Assembly: GCA_028583685.1 (NCBI GenBank)
Contig: JAMXIF010000086.1
Span: 17,999,465 to 18,063,464, forward strand
DNA from: Petaurus breviceps papuanus
Taxonomy: Eukaryota; Chordata; Mammalia; Diprotodontia; Petauridae
Length of the DNA stretch: 64,000 nt
Direction: 5' to 3'
A model generated the notes under the pieces. The model was not told the origin of the DNA. It saw nothing but the letters and a program-made list of their open reading frames with translations, and searched no databases. Of this stretch, positions 44,821 to 58,010 are shown piece by piece. The translations under genes were made by a program, and so were the position numbers. Numbering within the stretch: the first letter of the stretch is position 1; each line of letters begins with the position of its first letter.

Positions 44821-44867
44821 GCATAGTTCAGGTGCACCAATCTCCTCATTTGTTTTAATAGATTTTT

Positions 44868-45021
44868 TTTATTTTTTTGCTTTTTTGGAGGGCAATTGGG
44901 GTTAAGTGACTTGCCCAAGGTCACACAGCTAGTATTTGTGTTGTGTCTGAGGTCGGATTTGAACTCAGGTCCTCCTGACTCCAGGGCCAGTGCTCTATTC
45001 ACTATGCCACCTAGCCACCCC
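44868..45021 (-). mobile_element. tRNA-derived SINE (WALLSI/Mar-type)
   Basis: Antisense: 'caattggggttaagtgactt', 'caaggtcacacagctagtat', 'tttgaactcaggtcctcctg' and 'tatgccacctagccacccc'. TSD TTAATAGATTTT at about 44855-44866 and 45022-45033. Confidence 0.9.
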
Positions 45022-45033
45022 TTAATAGATTTT

Positions 45034-45494
45034 TAATGATATGTTTTCTTTGTAGATTATCTAGATTTCCTTCTTCATTTTCCTACTTTAAATGCCTGCC
45101 TTAGCACAGGCATTATGCTACGTACTGGACATATAAAGAATTGAAAAAAACAATTCCTGCTTTTAAAGACCTCACAGTCTAATGGAATATGACATTAATG
45201 GCACTTAATATTAACTGTAAACACTTAATAAATGCTGCTTCATTCATGTTTTGTCCTCTAATGAGAGGAGTCAGTCAACTAGCATTTATGAAACACCTAC
45301 AATGTGCCAAGTACCATGCTAATGTCTAGAGAAACAAAGAACCTCCAAAAAAAAAATCCTGCTCTCAAGAAGTCCACAATCTAGTGGGAAAGAGAACATA
45401 CAAACAAAAACATACAGGACAAATTGGGGGTTGTATAGGAGGGAAGGTACTAAGGTTAAAGAGAATCAGAAAAAGTTTCTTTCAGAAGATAGGT
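45034..45494 (-). mobile_element. L2 LINE 3'-end fragments
   Basis: 'aaagacctcacagtctaatg' (45165) and 'agcatttatgaaacacctac' then 'ctcaagaagtccacaatcta' (45275-45385) are antisense L2 3' ends. At least two fragments lie in series. Confidence 0.6.
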
Positions 45495-46835
45495 CTTTAA
45501 TCAACCCATAAACATTTATTAAGAGCCTACTATCTGCCAGGCACAGTACTAACCACTAGAAATACAAAGAAAAGTAAAACAAAGTCCCCACTCTCAAGGA
45601 GTTCATGATCTAATGAAGTAGATAAACATGCAAACAGCTATGTGTAAACAAGCTATTATACAGGATAAATTGGAAATAATCAACAGTAGGCATCAGAATT
45701 AAGAGGGATGGGAAAAGCTTCCTGTAGAAGGGTAAGATTTTAGTTAGGACTTGAAGCACAAAAGGCAGAAATGAGAAGAGAAAAGATTCTAGTCAAGGGG
45801 AACAGTCAGTAAAAATACCACAGTCAAGTGTCATCGTGTTTGTGTGTGTGTGTGTGTGTGTGTGTTTAACAGCAAGAAGGGCAATGATGCTGGATCCCAA
45901 AGTCCATGTAAGTATATAAGGCATAAGATGACTAGAAATATGAAGAGAAGGCCAACTTATGAAGGGCACTGAATATCAAACAGAGAACTTCATATTTGAT
46001 CCTAGAAGAAACAGGAGCCACTGGAATTTATTGAGCAGGAGAATGATATGGTCAGGCCTACATTTTAGAAAATCACTCTGACAGCTGAGATGGAGAATGG
46101 ACCAAAGGAGGGGGAAGGCTGTGGCAGGGAAATCAACCAGCAGGCTATTAAATAGTCCAAGTATGAAGTGATATGGGACTGCACCAGAGTGGTGTTAGCA
46201 ACAGAGGAGAGAAAAGAGTATATGCAAAAGACGTTACAAAGGAAAAATCAACAGGCCTTATCAACAGACTGGATATGGGCTGTGAAAGATAGTAAAGAGT
46301 CATGACAAAAAGATTACTAGTCTGGGTGACTGGGAAGATGGTGGTCTCTCAACAGTAAAAGAGAATGTTGGAAGGGGGGAGCATTTAGGGAGAAAAAATA
46401 ATGAAGTCAGTTTGGGACATGTTGAATATAAGCTGTCTAGCTGAGACTTGAAAGAAGCCAGGGAAGGTAGAAGGAAGAGATGAGGAAGGAAAACATTCAA
46501 GCCATAGGAGGCAGTCAGTGAAAATGCTTATAACTGGGAGATATAGAATCCTGTATGAAGAACAGCAAAGAGGCCAGTGTCACTAGATCAAAGAATACCA
46601 AGTTCAACTTTAGACATATTGAGTTTAAGATGTTTTCAAGACATCTAGTTCCAGGTGTCTAAGAAGCAGTTAGAGACAGAAGACTAAAGATCAGAAAGAG
46701 ACAGGACTGGACATGGAGACCTAATAGTGACAACATGATGACAACTGGAACCTTGGGAGTTGATGAGATCATCTAGTGAGACAGTATAGAGAGAGAAGAG
46801 AAGGCCCAGGACAGTGCCTTAGGGGACCAAGGCTT
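45495..46835 (-). mobile_element. L2 LINE, antisense, long fragment
   Basis: 'aacatttattaagagcctac', 'ctcaaggagttcatgatcta', 'aatgatatggtcaggcctac', 'gacatgttgaatataagctg' and 'gacatctagttccaggtgtc' follow the L2 antisense order. Frames are broken. (TG)n at 45839-45866 interrupts it. Confidence 0.7.
45839..45866 (+). repeat. (TG)n microsatellite
   Basis: About 13 TG units inside an antisense L2. Confidence 0.9.
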
Positions 46836-46839
46836 TCCA

Positions 46840-47400
46840 TTTTTTCTTTATACATCCAATACACCTAGGGTCTAACACTTACCTGATACATACAGTGCCT
46901 TGAACCTCATAGATATTTAATAAATATCTAATTGAATTGAAAGCTCCAAAGTTGATTTATTTTTCATTTTGACTCCTCTCACAGAGCTCTCTGCTACAAG
47001 TGCTTCAAGGACAATAGTTCTTCTCCTCCAACTCTGTCTCTACCATCTATAAATTCAGTTAACTTTAAACAGGAACCTCCTTGATATCTAGCAATATCTT
47101 CATTCATTTGGTATTGATTTCTTTTAGTATTCATCCACAGCAGTTGTTTGAAATTTTCCATATTCTTCTAAGTTCCAATTCAAATTTCCTTCAAAGGTTA
47201 AAGCATTTTGCTCATTCACCATTTTTTCTCTTACTCCCTATTCTCTACTTTGTATTATGCTTACTTGAAAACATTATATGCCCCAACAGCAAATATAAAT
47301 TCCTTGAAGATATAGATTGTTTTTTAAAATCTTTTTAATTTTTATATCCCTAACAACTAGCACAATAAACATGGTAAGAACTTAATTAACAGTGCAGTTG
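46840..47400 (+). mobile_element. L2 LINE 3'-end fragments, sense
   Basis: 'cagtgccttgaacctcatag' with 'atatttaataaatatctaat' (46890-46935), then 'taagttccaattcaaatttc' and 'aaattccttgaagatataga' (47165-47315), look like two diverged L2 3' ends. Confidence 0.45.
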
Positions 47401-47449
47401 TTGAACTGCGGACAGAAAAATAAGCTGCATTTAAATAATTCTATTATTT

Positions 47450-47600
47450 TCAAAGCACTTCTCTCAAAACAATCCTATAAGGTAAGCTGTGCATCACCTC
47501 CATTTTAATGATTAGGAAACTGAAGCTGAAATCTTCTGAAGGTCACAAAGCTAGTAAATGACAAGGGCCATTAGAACCTATGTCATCTTATTTCAATTCT
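47450..47600 (-). repeat. CORE-SINE/MIR fragment
   Basis: 'aatgattaggaaactgaagc' and 'gaaggtcacaaagctagtaa' are the antisense MIR core. Confidence 0.6.
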
Positions 47601-47639
47601 ACTTTTTCCATGCATAACACAACTCTGGGCTTTAACCTT

Positions 47640-48520
47640 ATCACCATCAGATTGGCAAAAACAAAGATCATAAATGCTGGGAAGGCTGTGGAAAGATAGT
47701 GAGTCATTTGTCAAACTTCTGAACAATAATTTTGAACTATCCCTTTCACATCATGATTTTCTCCATCGTGGTTTTGATACACTGTGGGTTGGCACAAGAA
47801 ATTAAATGGGAATTCTGGGGGAGTTTTGCAGAAGCCACAGGCAACACACAAAGCCCAGCAGATGACACAGAAAAAGTTTATAAACTCAGAAATGCATAAA
47901 ATCTATGTACAGTATTATATAATATCAACCCAAATTTTACAATAAAGTACTATAAATACCCCCATAAAAGAAAAAGGAAAAATTCACACTTCTTCTCTGG
48001 TAAGAAACCAAAAAATTTTACACAGATTTTCCAGACAGCAAGGGTGCCACACCCCTAACCTCCACAATGTGGAAGGGATAACTATATAAAAGTCACTAAC
48101 AGTACATCTCTTTGATCCAGTAAACTACTCTGAACGTATCATAATCCCCAAGGAAGTCAAAGACAGAGGGAAAGATTCCATATATACACAGTAGAGAACT
48201 AGAGGTACATAATTAAAGAAATATTTTTTTCTGGAAACAAAGTAGGTGATCAATGCCTGGGCACCGATTAAACAAATTGTTGTATATTAATATAATGGAA
48301 TACTATTTTATAAGAAAGAGTGATGATGGAACACTCAGATAAATTTGAGAAGGGTTAACTGAATTGATGCAGAGCAAGACAAGCAGAAACAAGAGAACAA
48401 TTAAAACAACAATGTAAATAGAAACAATATTCAAATATTTCAGGCCTCTAATCAATGCAGGTACCAATCTTGACTCCAGAGTGACAGTGAAATATACTTT
48501 CCCCCTCCTCCCATAACATG
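47640..48520 (+). mobile_element. L1 ORF2 C-terminal fragment with an unidentified insert
   Basis: 'caccatcagattggcaaaaa', 'catttgtcaaacttctgaac' and 'aatataatggaatactattt' then 'tgatgcagagcaagacaagc' are L1 landmarks. About 47760-48200 does not fit L1 and is an unassigned insert. Confidence 0.55.
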
Positions 48521-48879
48521 AAATAAAGTATTCATAAGCAGATATGCATTGGTTTATTTTGCTCATCTACAATTCTTTGTTACAAGGGAGGGTCTTAATA
48601 GTTTTGGAGGACTTGTCACTGGGAAAAGATTTTTTTAAAAAGCATCAACAAAACATTTATTTACTTTCAGTTTTATTGATGCCTTTGTTTTCACATGTCC
48701 TCTCCAAAAATGCCCCCTTACTTGCAGAAGGCTCACAAACAAGCCTTCCCTTAAAAGGGAGGAAAAAAAAAGTTATACAAAACTAAACATGTATCTGTTC
48801 CATACCCAATCTTCTACCTCTCCAAATAATAAAAATTTAAAAAGAGGGTGATGTATTTCCTTCTCCCTAGGACAAGACA

Positions 48880-49080
48880 AGTTATTATAATTACATCATA
48901 TTTAGTTTAATTTTATTGTTCTTTTAATTTATACTATTGTAGTCATTACAAATAGTGGTTTCCTGGCTTTACTTACTTCACTCTGCATCAGTTCAGACAA
49001 GCTTCCCATCTTTTTCTGAATTCCTCATACTCTTCATTTGTCTTATTTTTAAAATAAAAATAAATCTTTTTTTAAAATTT
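48880..49080 (-). mobile_element. L1 3' fragment, antisense
   Basis: 'ctttacttacttcactctgc', 'atcagttcagacaagcttcc' are antisense to the L1 ORF2 end. The dimeric SINE follows at once. Confidence 0.5.
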
Positions 49081-49089
49081 AGAAGGATG

Positions 49090-49391
49090 GGGGCGGCCAG
49101 GTAGCACAGCGAGTAAGAGTACCAGCTCCAGTGTTGAGAAGACCTGGAGATCGAATCCCGGGCTCAGACACTTAGCACCCACCCAGAAACACCTGGCTGT
49201 GTAACCTTGAGCAAGTTACTTAACCCCAATTGCTTAGGGGCAGCCAGGTGGCTCAGCGAGTGAGAGTACCGGCTCCAGTGTCGGGATGACCTAGATCAAA
49301 TCTGGGCTCAGATACTCAGCACCACACCCAGAAATAACTGGCCGTGTAACCTTGAGCAAATTACTTAACCCCTATTGCTTTAAAAAAAAAA
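49090..49391 (+). mobile_element. Dimeric tRNA-derived SINE, copy 4
   Basis: Left monomer AGGTAGCACAGCGAGTAAGA, right monomer AGGTGGCTCAGCGAGTGAGA, joined by 'ccaattgcttaggggcagcc', with an A tail. TSD TTAGAAGGATG at 49079-49089 and 49392-49402. Confidence 0.92.
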
Positions 49392-49402
49392 TTAGAAGGA
49401 TG

Positions 49403-51290
49403 TATTACTGGTTCATTGTCTCTATCTGTACCCTGAAATCTACCATTCAGACTCCTGTTCTGGGTTCCATAAACCATACAGCTGTAGCTAGGGTAACCGT
49501 TAGTGTTCCCCCTCGTGTCTTCCTCAACAGAAATTCATCCAAATTTCCTCTCACTTCAGCAGATGGAAATTTGTGAATTTGCCCAGTCCCAATGATGTGG
49601 ATAGGAAATTATGAATGGAAGAAAAGTTCAACAATGTTTGGACTGCTCCCGAAGAAAGGGAAGAGGGCTTGATTTCCAATAAGGAAGCTAAGTCCAGAAC
49701 ATTACATACACTGTCAAATTTAGTTAATTATTTGGTTAGTTTTGCTGAACTTTTTTTTTCTCTTCTTTTATATTCTCTAATATAAGAGAAAGATCCCAGG
49801 GTAAGGGGAAAAGATTGATATATTTGGAACAAAAAGTCAAGCAAAAACAAAATACACCAACAAAAATGTTTTAAGTTTTTTAAATGGCTATTCATTGATT
49901 GGTGCCACTATCTTACTCCATAGAAAAAGGAGCCTAGGTCCCCAAAATGCACCTGACATCAAGGGCAAGTATGGAAAAATAAAGGTACAGAGATACATAT
50001 AGGTTGGTGGTCCCACAATGAGCAGAAGATAAATGAAATAGTCTAGATTCAGTCTCAGTACCCAACTTTTGATACCAAATTCATTCAATGGTACAATGCC
50101 TTCTTCGTGAGCTATAGGATGTCTAAGAATGGAGATCCTAAGGAAAAGATCCTATAAAAAAGGGAGACGTTATATGGGAAAGAGATATATGGGAGAGATC
50201 ATAGCCTGAGCTATGATCTGTAAAATAAGATAATCACAGGAATACAAATTGTTGACTTCTTATAAGCACATTAACTCTTTCAGTCTATCACACAAATCAA
50301 TAGTATGCTGAATAGCTTTTCACTGAACATAAAAATAACACTAATAACAGCATTATCATATAGTGATTTAAGTTTTGAACAGTGTTTTACATATTAACTC
50401 ATTTAATCCTCATTATCAAATCAGTATTTTTCATCATGCCTCTTTTGGAAGTGACCTTAGGTTCTTTAAAGTTATGCCAGTATGATAGATCCAACCAATC
50501 TGGAAAGGCTTTAATTATGGGTCAAATAATGACTTTTTCTACTACAAAAACTCTTGAAAATCTGATAAGTAACAGTGTAACAACAGTGGTAGTGTTCCTC
50601 ACACTGACAAAATTACTTAGCCCTTAATTATTGAAGTATTATTCATAATTATAATATACTAAATAAATGTTACATAAAATGCAAGAAAATCATTTCTTTC
50701 TTGATTATTCTTCGCTGAGCTCTCAGCTTTAAATTTTGATTTTGAATTGCAGGCAATTTGTTTTTCTTAACAGTTCATTTGTATTCACAAGTGTGATACT
50801 GTCAAATTATTTTAATACACTTGTTATTCTGTGAGGGTTTATGACTTCTCATGCAGTAAAAAGAGTATTTCATCCAACCATCTGTCTCCTTTTTTTGTTT
50901 CTAACATTCAGTTTTGGTAATGTTGATCTAAACATTTTTTAACAATATAATATCTCATATTTTGAAGCCTAACAAAAAGGCCAGAAGTTTGTTACCCAGT
51001 CTTTTTCTCACAGAATTTTAATTAATCTGATATCTATAAGAATATGCTTATTACAATGAAAAAAGTATTTTATAACTTATTTATACTAACAAAAATTATC
51101 AGTTAGTAGTTCTTCTAAATACCAAAATTTTTAAGTCCACAAATATTTTTTACCAAATCTTCTCTGTGCAAAACATATACAATAAATAATTACTTTCATG
51201 ATATCATTCTCTCTCATTGCCCCCTCCCACCTACATGCTGATCACTTCTTTTCAGTCTCCTTTGTCAGATTCACCATCCATATCTCACTC
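49403..51290. other. Intronic stretch, nothing recognised
   Basis: AT-rich, no confident repeat family and no splice-flanked frame on either strand. Confidence 0.4.
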
Positions 51291-51299
51291 CCTTAACTG

Positions 51300-51975
51300 T
51301 GGGCTTTGTCCTAGGGTAAGTCATGCCTGACTCTTTGTGACCCCATGGATCATGTATATAGCAAGCCAGACCCTTCTTATCTTCCACTATCTGCCAAAGT
51401 CTTTCCAAGTTTATGTTCATTGATTACACGACATACTATCTATCCAACTCATCCTCTACCATCCCCTTTTCCTTTTGCCTTCAATCTTTCCCAACATAAG
51501 GGTCTTTTCCAATGAGTCTTGTCTTCTTGTTCTGCAGCCAAAGTATTTAAGCTTCAGTATTTGACTTTCCAGTGAATAATCTGAGTTAATTTCTTTAAGC
51601 ATTGACTTACTTTGATTTCTTTACTGTCCAAGGGACTCTCAAAAGTCTTCCAAGCACGTAATTTCTAAAATGTCAATTCTGTGGCACTCAGCCTTCCTTA
51701 GTCCAACTCTCAGTCATACATTGCTACTGGAAAAACCATAGCTTTGACTACATGAACCTTTGTCAACAAGGTGGTATCTCTGCATTTTAGTATGCTGTCC
51801 AAATTTGCTATAGCTTTCCTTGCAAGGAGCAAATGTCTTTTAATTTCATGGCTACAGCTGCTATCTACAGTGATCTTTGAACCCTAGAATATCAAATATG
51901 ACACTGCTTTCATTTTTCTTCCTCTATTTGCCAGGAAATGAAGGGACCAGTTGCCAAGATCTTAGTTTTTTTAAT
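51300..51975 (-). mobile_element. RTE-clade LINE (BovB-related), ORF2 C-terminus
   Basis: The minus strand encodes, in a mostly open but broken frame, CSHEIKRHLLLARKAIANLD followed by a segment ending KAMVFPVAM. This is the RTE/BovB ORF2 C-terminal block (BovB: KAMVFPVVMYGCESW). '+' landmarks are 'aatttcatggctacagctgc' and 'tactggaaaaaccatagctt'. The right (5') end stops near 51975 and the left near the RTE 3' terminus ('gtcatgcctgactctttgtg'). Confidence 0.8.
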
Positions 51976-52039
51976 GTTAAGCTTCAAGCCAGCTTTGACA
52001 CTCTCCTCTTTCACTTGTCCTGGATCCTTTTCTCCATCT

Positions 52040-53290
52040 ACATTCTCTCAAGGCAGTGAGTTCATTAGATCCCATAATTTCAATTATCATCTCTATAAAG
52101 ATGATTCCTAGATCTACATATTCAGGTTTCATCTCTCTCATAGAGCTCTTTATCAGCAAGTGACTAATGGAGAATTTTAACTGGATACAGATATCTAAAA
52201 CTCAATTTATCCAAAACAAAGGTCATTTATTCTATCTCCCTCAATTCCACAGTTATTTCAAAATTTCCTACTTCTGTCACAGGCACAGGCTTGTAATCTC
52301 CAAGCCACCACTGATTCTTCCTCTCCCTCACCCCACATATTTAAGTTGTCAATTTTCATTAATTTGACTTCTATGACATCTCTTGCATCCATGCCCTTAT
52401 TTCTACATTTGTACATGGTCACCAACCTGTTTCAGGCCCATATCTTCTCACATCTGTAATAGGCCTAACTGGCCTACCTTAATCAACCAATAAACATTAA
52501 GTGCCTACTATGTGCCAAGCACTGTGCTAATCTCTGGAGTTCTCTTCTCTCTATTCCATCTTCCACACATATGCAAAAATGATTTTCCACAAGTCTGAAA
52601 ATGTCACTCCCCTGGTCAATAAACTCCAGTGGCTCCCTGTTACAACTTAGCTCCAACCCACCTTTCCAATCTTTCCAATGACCCCCTCCTAAACTCTAAA
52701 GTGTAAGACTAGCCTGCCTACCATACTTCACATAATGATACTTCATCTCTAATTTCCATACCTACAATTCACTCCCTCATCTCTACCTTTTAGAATTCTT
52801 CCTTGCTTTCTTGAGAGCTTAATTAAAATACCACCAAACCTTCCCCTCAAAATTACCTTTGTTATTTATTTTGTACCTGCTAATATATGTATACATATTG
52901 TCTCCCACAAGAGAAGGCAAGTTTCTTCAAGGCAGGGACTACTTTTGTTTTGACTGGAGAGGGTGGAGAGTGGAGAACTCCTTCAGAGCCTCTTTTAGGG
53001 AGGGCAGCCAGCTTATTTCCCACCTGGCTGCTCTCCTCTGGACTTCATCATGTCTCAGTGCCAAGTACCTTCCCTCTCCCTTCTCTCTATATGTTGTAGT
53101 CCCCCACTAGATTACAGGTTCTCACGAACAGCAACTGTCTTTTGCCTTTCTTAGAATTCCTAGTTTAGCACAGTATCTGTCACATAGTAAGCATTTAATA
53201 AATGTATATTGACAATCTTTTTTATCCCCATCACCATAATACCTGCCACATAGTAGATGCTTAATAAATGACTGTTAATTGAATAATGTA
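52040..53290 (+). mobile_element. L2-clade LINE, RT to 3' end
   Basis: 'aaagatgattcctagatcta' (degraded YADD-DSxIY) and 'aaaactcaatttatccaaaa' (LNLSKT region), then 'actccagtggctccctgtta' (52625). Terminal copies of 'agtaagcatttaataaatgt' (53185) and 'agatgcttaataaatgactg' (53255) show two L2 3' ends in series. Confidence 0.7.
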
Positions 53291-54075
53291 ACCTTTTACT
53301 TTGTGTGTGAGGGAAGAACTAATATTTATCTAAAAGATTAAGGTACAGAAGGAAAATAAGCACATCAATGTTTTCAAGGACATGATCTGATATGAAGTAC
53401 ATCCAAATCCATGAGCTACTATAATATAACTCTATTGTACTTGAAATTGGCATTTTCCTATTAAACCAGCTATACTTTCCTTGGGCAAGTGGACTTTTAC
53501 AAAGGTAAGCTTTATTTTATGCACAGGAAAAAGCAGATCAGAAAAATGACAGCTCAAGTTCCAATAACTACTGCTTTGTTTCTGTTCATCTCAGAGGATC
53601 ACTGACTTTTTTCTTTATTATTGACTTATGAAGAACAAATTAGGGTCACTGAAAATGTCCAATTATTTCATGAACAGATAGAACTTTTCACAGCTTAAAA
53701 TGAGAATGCAATCTGCATAAAATATATGAAGCTCCTTTTTCTTTAAGTTCACTGCTCACATACCATTATATATTGGAAATAATACTAGTCTTGAAGGAAC
53801 TATAATCATGTGGACAAAAAAAAAGAACAATGAAACAAAACCTAACAACATGCAATTATAATAACCAATTTTAGCGCTGGAAAAGAGAAGAGGAAAATGA
53901 GACTTCTTTTTCTTAGGGAAGCTCAGGGTGCAAAATGCTGCATAATCTAACAGATATGGTCACAGATATGGGTAATTGATATGGGTATCACACAGATATG
54001 GGTAATTTCCTTTCTTGCAACCTGAAAATAACGTATAAAAACAAAAGGCATCAATAAAGTATTAACTTAAAATCT
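53291..54075. other. Intronic stretch, nothing recognised
   Basis: Unique-looking. A short local repeat of 'cagatatgggtaatt' units lies at 53955-54012. Confidence 0.4.
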
Positions 54076-54079
54076 TAAA

Positions 54080-54260
54080 GTAAAGAGACTGATTTAAAAC
54101 AGATTTAGAGTCAGGAGACCTGAGTGTGAATTCTGGCTCTAACATTTACGAGCTGTTTGACCATAAATATGTCCTTTAATCTATCTTGGCCTCAGTTTCC
54201 TCAGCTGTAAAATAAAAATAATTATACTTCATTGCCTACCTGAAGGAATGCTGTAAGAAA
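54080..54260 (+). repeat. CORE-SINE/MIR
   Basis: 'tttagagtcaggagacctga', 'gtgtgaattctggctctaac', 'ggcctcagtttcctcagctg' and 'taaaataaaaataattatac' in sense order. Confidence 0.8.
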
Positions 54261-54936
54261 AGCACTTTTTTTAAGTGCTTTACATATATTTTAATAACTC
54301 AAGAATATGTGGTTTTGTCAACAAGAGCTCTCTCCATCAACAATGAATGAAACTCCTCTTTCACTTGATCTTCCAGAGTTTCTGTGGTCAAAAAATGTTT
54401 AAAGCTTAGTGATAAGCCTCTTTGAATATAGTCCTCATATGACAGACCTGTAGTCTCTCACAGGCTTGTGAAGAGCCTTTTCAAACCAGTCAGAGCTTGT
54501 ATACCCCTGGCAAAGCCAGCTCACCACACTATGAGGAAATAGCAGAGGAGTTTGTAGTTTAAAAAAGTACAACATAAGTATTACTATCATTAATATATAC
54601 ATAAGGGTGGGATGGAAACAAGTCCCCCTCTCCACCTCCACTTTAGCTTGATTTCTTAACTGTATACCAAATAAGGTCTATTGCCTTCCCAGTACAAGAC
54701 ATAACAGAGCACTTCAAAAGACTTCAAAAATGGATAACTACTTGACACTTCTGGGGCATTAACATAGGGTAGAAATAATACTGCCCGCAGGAACCTAAAA
54801 AATCTTGTCAAAGATTACAAAAACTAAAGGGGTACATGTTGTGTTTTCCTCACTGTTACCCACTGGTGGTAAGGAATACTTACTGATCTGGGAACTAAAG
54901 TACTGGCTAAGAAGGTGGTACCTGAACATGAAATTT

Positions 54937-54989
54937 GGAGAGAGAGGAGAGAGAGGAGAGAGAGGGAGAGAGAGAGAGGGAGAGAGAGA

Positions 54990-55053
<64 letters not shown>

Positions 55054-55139
55054 CAGAGAGACAGAGAGAGACAGAGAGAGAGACAGAGAGACAGAGACAG
55101 AGAGAGACACAGAGAGACAGAGAGAGAGACAGAGAGACA

Positions 55140-55183
<44 letters not shown>
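54937..55183 (+). repeat. GA-rich satellite with interspersed CAGAGA units
   Basis: About 250 bases of (GA)n with regularly placed C, forming AGAGAC and CAGAGA units. The only non-purine on this strand is that C. Every reading frame across it is an artefact of the repeat. It lies directly before an L1 ORF2 fragment. Confidence 0.95.
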
Positions 55184-55186
<3 letters not shown>

Positions 55187-55249
55187 AGTAAAATCCTCCA
55201 TGGAAAATTTATGAAAGGTTATAATAGTATACTTAAATATTTCTCAAGA

Positions 55250-57190
55250 ATCAACTAAAAAATTAGTTGAAATAATTAACAACTTCTGCAAAGTTGTAGG
55301 ATATACAATAAGTCATTATTTCTATATATTACCAAGAAAGTCCAGGAGGAAGAAAGAAAGAGAGAAATTCCAGTTAAAATAACTGCAGACAACATAAAAT
55401 ACCTGAGTGTCTACCCGCCAAGACAAACCCAGGAAGTGTATGAACACAATGACAAAATACTTTAGGTACAAATAAAGTTAGATCTAAATAACTGGAGAAA
55501 TATTCATTATCCGTGGGTAGGCCAAGCTAATATAATAAAAAATGACAATTCTATGTAAATTAATTTACTTATTCAATGCCATATCAATCAAATTACCAAA
55601 AAAATTATTTTACAGAGCTCGAAAAATAACAAAAGGTCAAGAATATCAGGGGAATCAATGAAATGTAAAGGAAGGTAGCTCTGCAGTACCAGATCTCAAA
55701 CTACATTACAAAATAGTAATCATCAAAGCAATCTGGTACTGGCTAAGAAAAAGAGTAGTGGAGCAGTGAAATAGATTTGGTACAAGATACACAGTAGTAA
55801 CTGACCGTAGTAATCCAGTGTCTGACAAATCCAAAGATCCAAGATTCTGGAACAAGAAATCACTATTTGAAAATTAGAAAGGCATTTAGCAGAAACTAGA
55901 TATAGATCAACATCTCATACTGTATACCAAGATGAAGTCAAAATGGGTACGTGATTTAGACATAATGGGTGTTATAAGTAAATTAGGAGAGCATGGCATA
56001 TTTTACCTGTTAGATCTATGGATAAGGGAAGAATTTATGACCAAACAACAGAGATCATTCTGGATCATTCTGACTACATCAAATAAAAAGGTTTTTGTAT
56101 GAACAAAGCCAATGCAGGCAAGACTGCAAGGAAAGTAGGAAACTGCGGAAAACATTTTAACATCAAATTTCTCTGATAAGGACCTCATTTCTCAAATGTA
56201 TAGATTTTATAAATTTATAAGAATGAGTCATTCCTCAACTGATAAATGGTCAAGAGATATGAACAGGCAGTTTTCAGACAAAGTAATCAAAGCTATCTAA
56301 AGACATGAAAAAATTCTCTAGATCACTATTGATTACAGAAATGCAAATTAAAACAACTCTGGGGTACCACCTCACAGCCATTAGATTCCTAATATTACAG
56401 GAAAGGAAAATGACAAATGTTGGAGGGGGGTGTGGAAAAATAAGGTTACTAAAGTAATGTTGGTGGAACTGTGAACTGATCCAACCATTCTGGAGAGCAA
56501 CTTGGAACTATTACCAAAGGGCTACAAAATCATGCCTATCCTTTGATCAAGTAATACCACTACTAGGTCTACACCCCAAAGAAATCAAAGAAAAAAGAAA
56601 AGGACCTACATGTATACAACAATAGTTATGGCAGCCCTTTTAGTAGTGAAAAAAAAAATGGAAACACTGGGGATGCCCATCAGCTGGGGAATGACTGAAC
56701 AACTGTGGTATATGACTGTGATGGAATACTATGATAGTAATACTAAGAAATGATTAGCAGGATGCTTTCAAAAAAAACCTGGGAAGATTTACATGTAGTG
56801 ACACAAAGTGAAATGAGCAGAACCAAGGGAACGCTGTACACACTAATAGCAATATTGTACAATGATCAACTGTGAATTACTTAGCCATTCTCAGCAATAA
56901 AATTATCTAAAAAAAATTCCAAAAAACTTATGATGAAAAATGCTATCCACCTCCCGAGAAAGAATTAATGGGAGTTTAAATGCATATTGAAGCATACTTT
57001 TTTACTTACTAGGTTTTTTGATCTGTTTTATTTTACAACATAGCTAAAGTGGAAATATTTTACATGATTGCACATGACTGCAAATTGCTTACCTTTTCAA
57101 GGAGGGATGAAGGGTCAAAGGGAGGGAGAGAATTGGGAGCTCAAAAATTGTTTTAAAACAAATGTTAAAATGTTACAAGTATCTGAGAAA
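55250..57190 (+). mobile_element. L1 LINE, ORF2 3' half and 3'UTR
   Basis: The longest L1 piece in the window. 'gcagacaacataaaatacct' (YLGI region), 'actggagaaatattcattat' (WRNIHYP-like), 'caatgccatatcaatcaaat', 'acattacaaaatagtaatca' then 'ctggtactggctaagaaaaa', and the C-terminal 'ttggtggaactgtgaactga' follow in ORF2 order. Many stops and shifts. The 3'UTR ends near 57190. Confidence 0.85.
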
Positions 57191-58010
57191 GTAAGAGGAA
57201 AAAAAAGAAAATTTGTGGGAAGACATAGAAAAGAGTTTGCTCAGGTTAAGAAGGTGAGGACAGATAACAGAAATATCCATACAGATGTGCTCACAATCTG
57301 CTGAAGCACTGACTATGCCTTAATAGATAATTGATCATAGGTATAATAGTCATTTCAGAATCTGCTATCTGTAGCCAAATCCCCCACTGGTTAAAGAAAA
57401 GGTCACAGAAAATGTGATATAAGAATAACAATGAGAAAACAACAAAGTACAATACAACTACAGCAGCTCTAACCCAATCTAAAAAAAAAAAAAGCTGCCT
57501 CTGAAAATGAGAAAAGAACAAAAGACCCTGACAATCACTTTTTCTTAGAGAAGTGAGACCAAGCAAAACAGTCACCAAAACAAAGAGATCAAAAGAACCT
57601 CAAACTGCCAGAACAAGTAAACATCTAATCTTCATTGTGATAAGGAATATGGTTGCCAAAGGCAATGTTGGTTCACTTGGAAAACATTACAAAGGAGAAT
57701 AACAGAAAACTATGGGCATTCACCAAAAAAAAAAAGTTGAGAAGCATTGTAAGATTAATACACCCAAAACTCGAAAACATCTAACTTATAGTGCTGAGAA
57801 ATGAAATAGTGAAATTTAAGACCTACTTCTTGAAAACTGTCAGTATTCTCTCCCTAAACTCCCTTCTAATGAAATGGAAGATCAGGCAGAGTGGAGTCTT
57901 TGGTTTCCTCAGAATGTTTTTAAATTAATAAAATAAAATATATAAGATTATAAAAGAAATCAATCATGCTGAAATAGCTATCAAAATGTTTTTTAAAGTT
58001 CACGTACTCA
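57191..58010. other. Intronic stretch, nothing recognised
   Basis: A-rich, with short A tracts. No confident repeat or exon. Confidence 0.4.

Noticed and set aside
54805-55258. Long frames on both strands full of RE/ER or SLSL repeats
   Set aside because: They are translations of the GA-rich satellite at 54937-55183, not proteins.
54890-55750. 'gtactggctaagaa' occurring at about 54901 and 55736
   Set aside because: A 14-base match with unrelated flanks; the second belongs to L1 ORF2, so it is likely coincidence, not a duplication.
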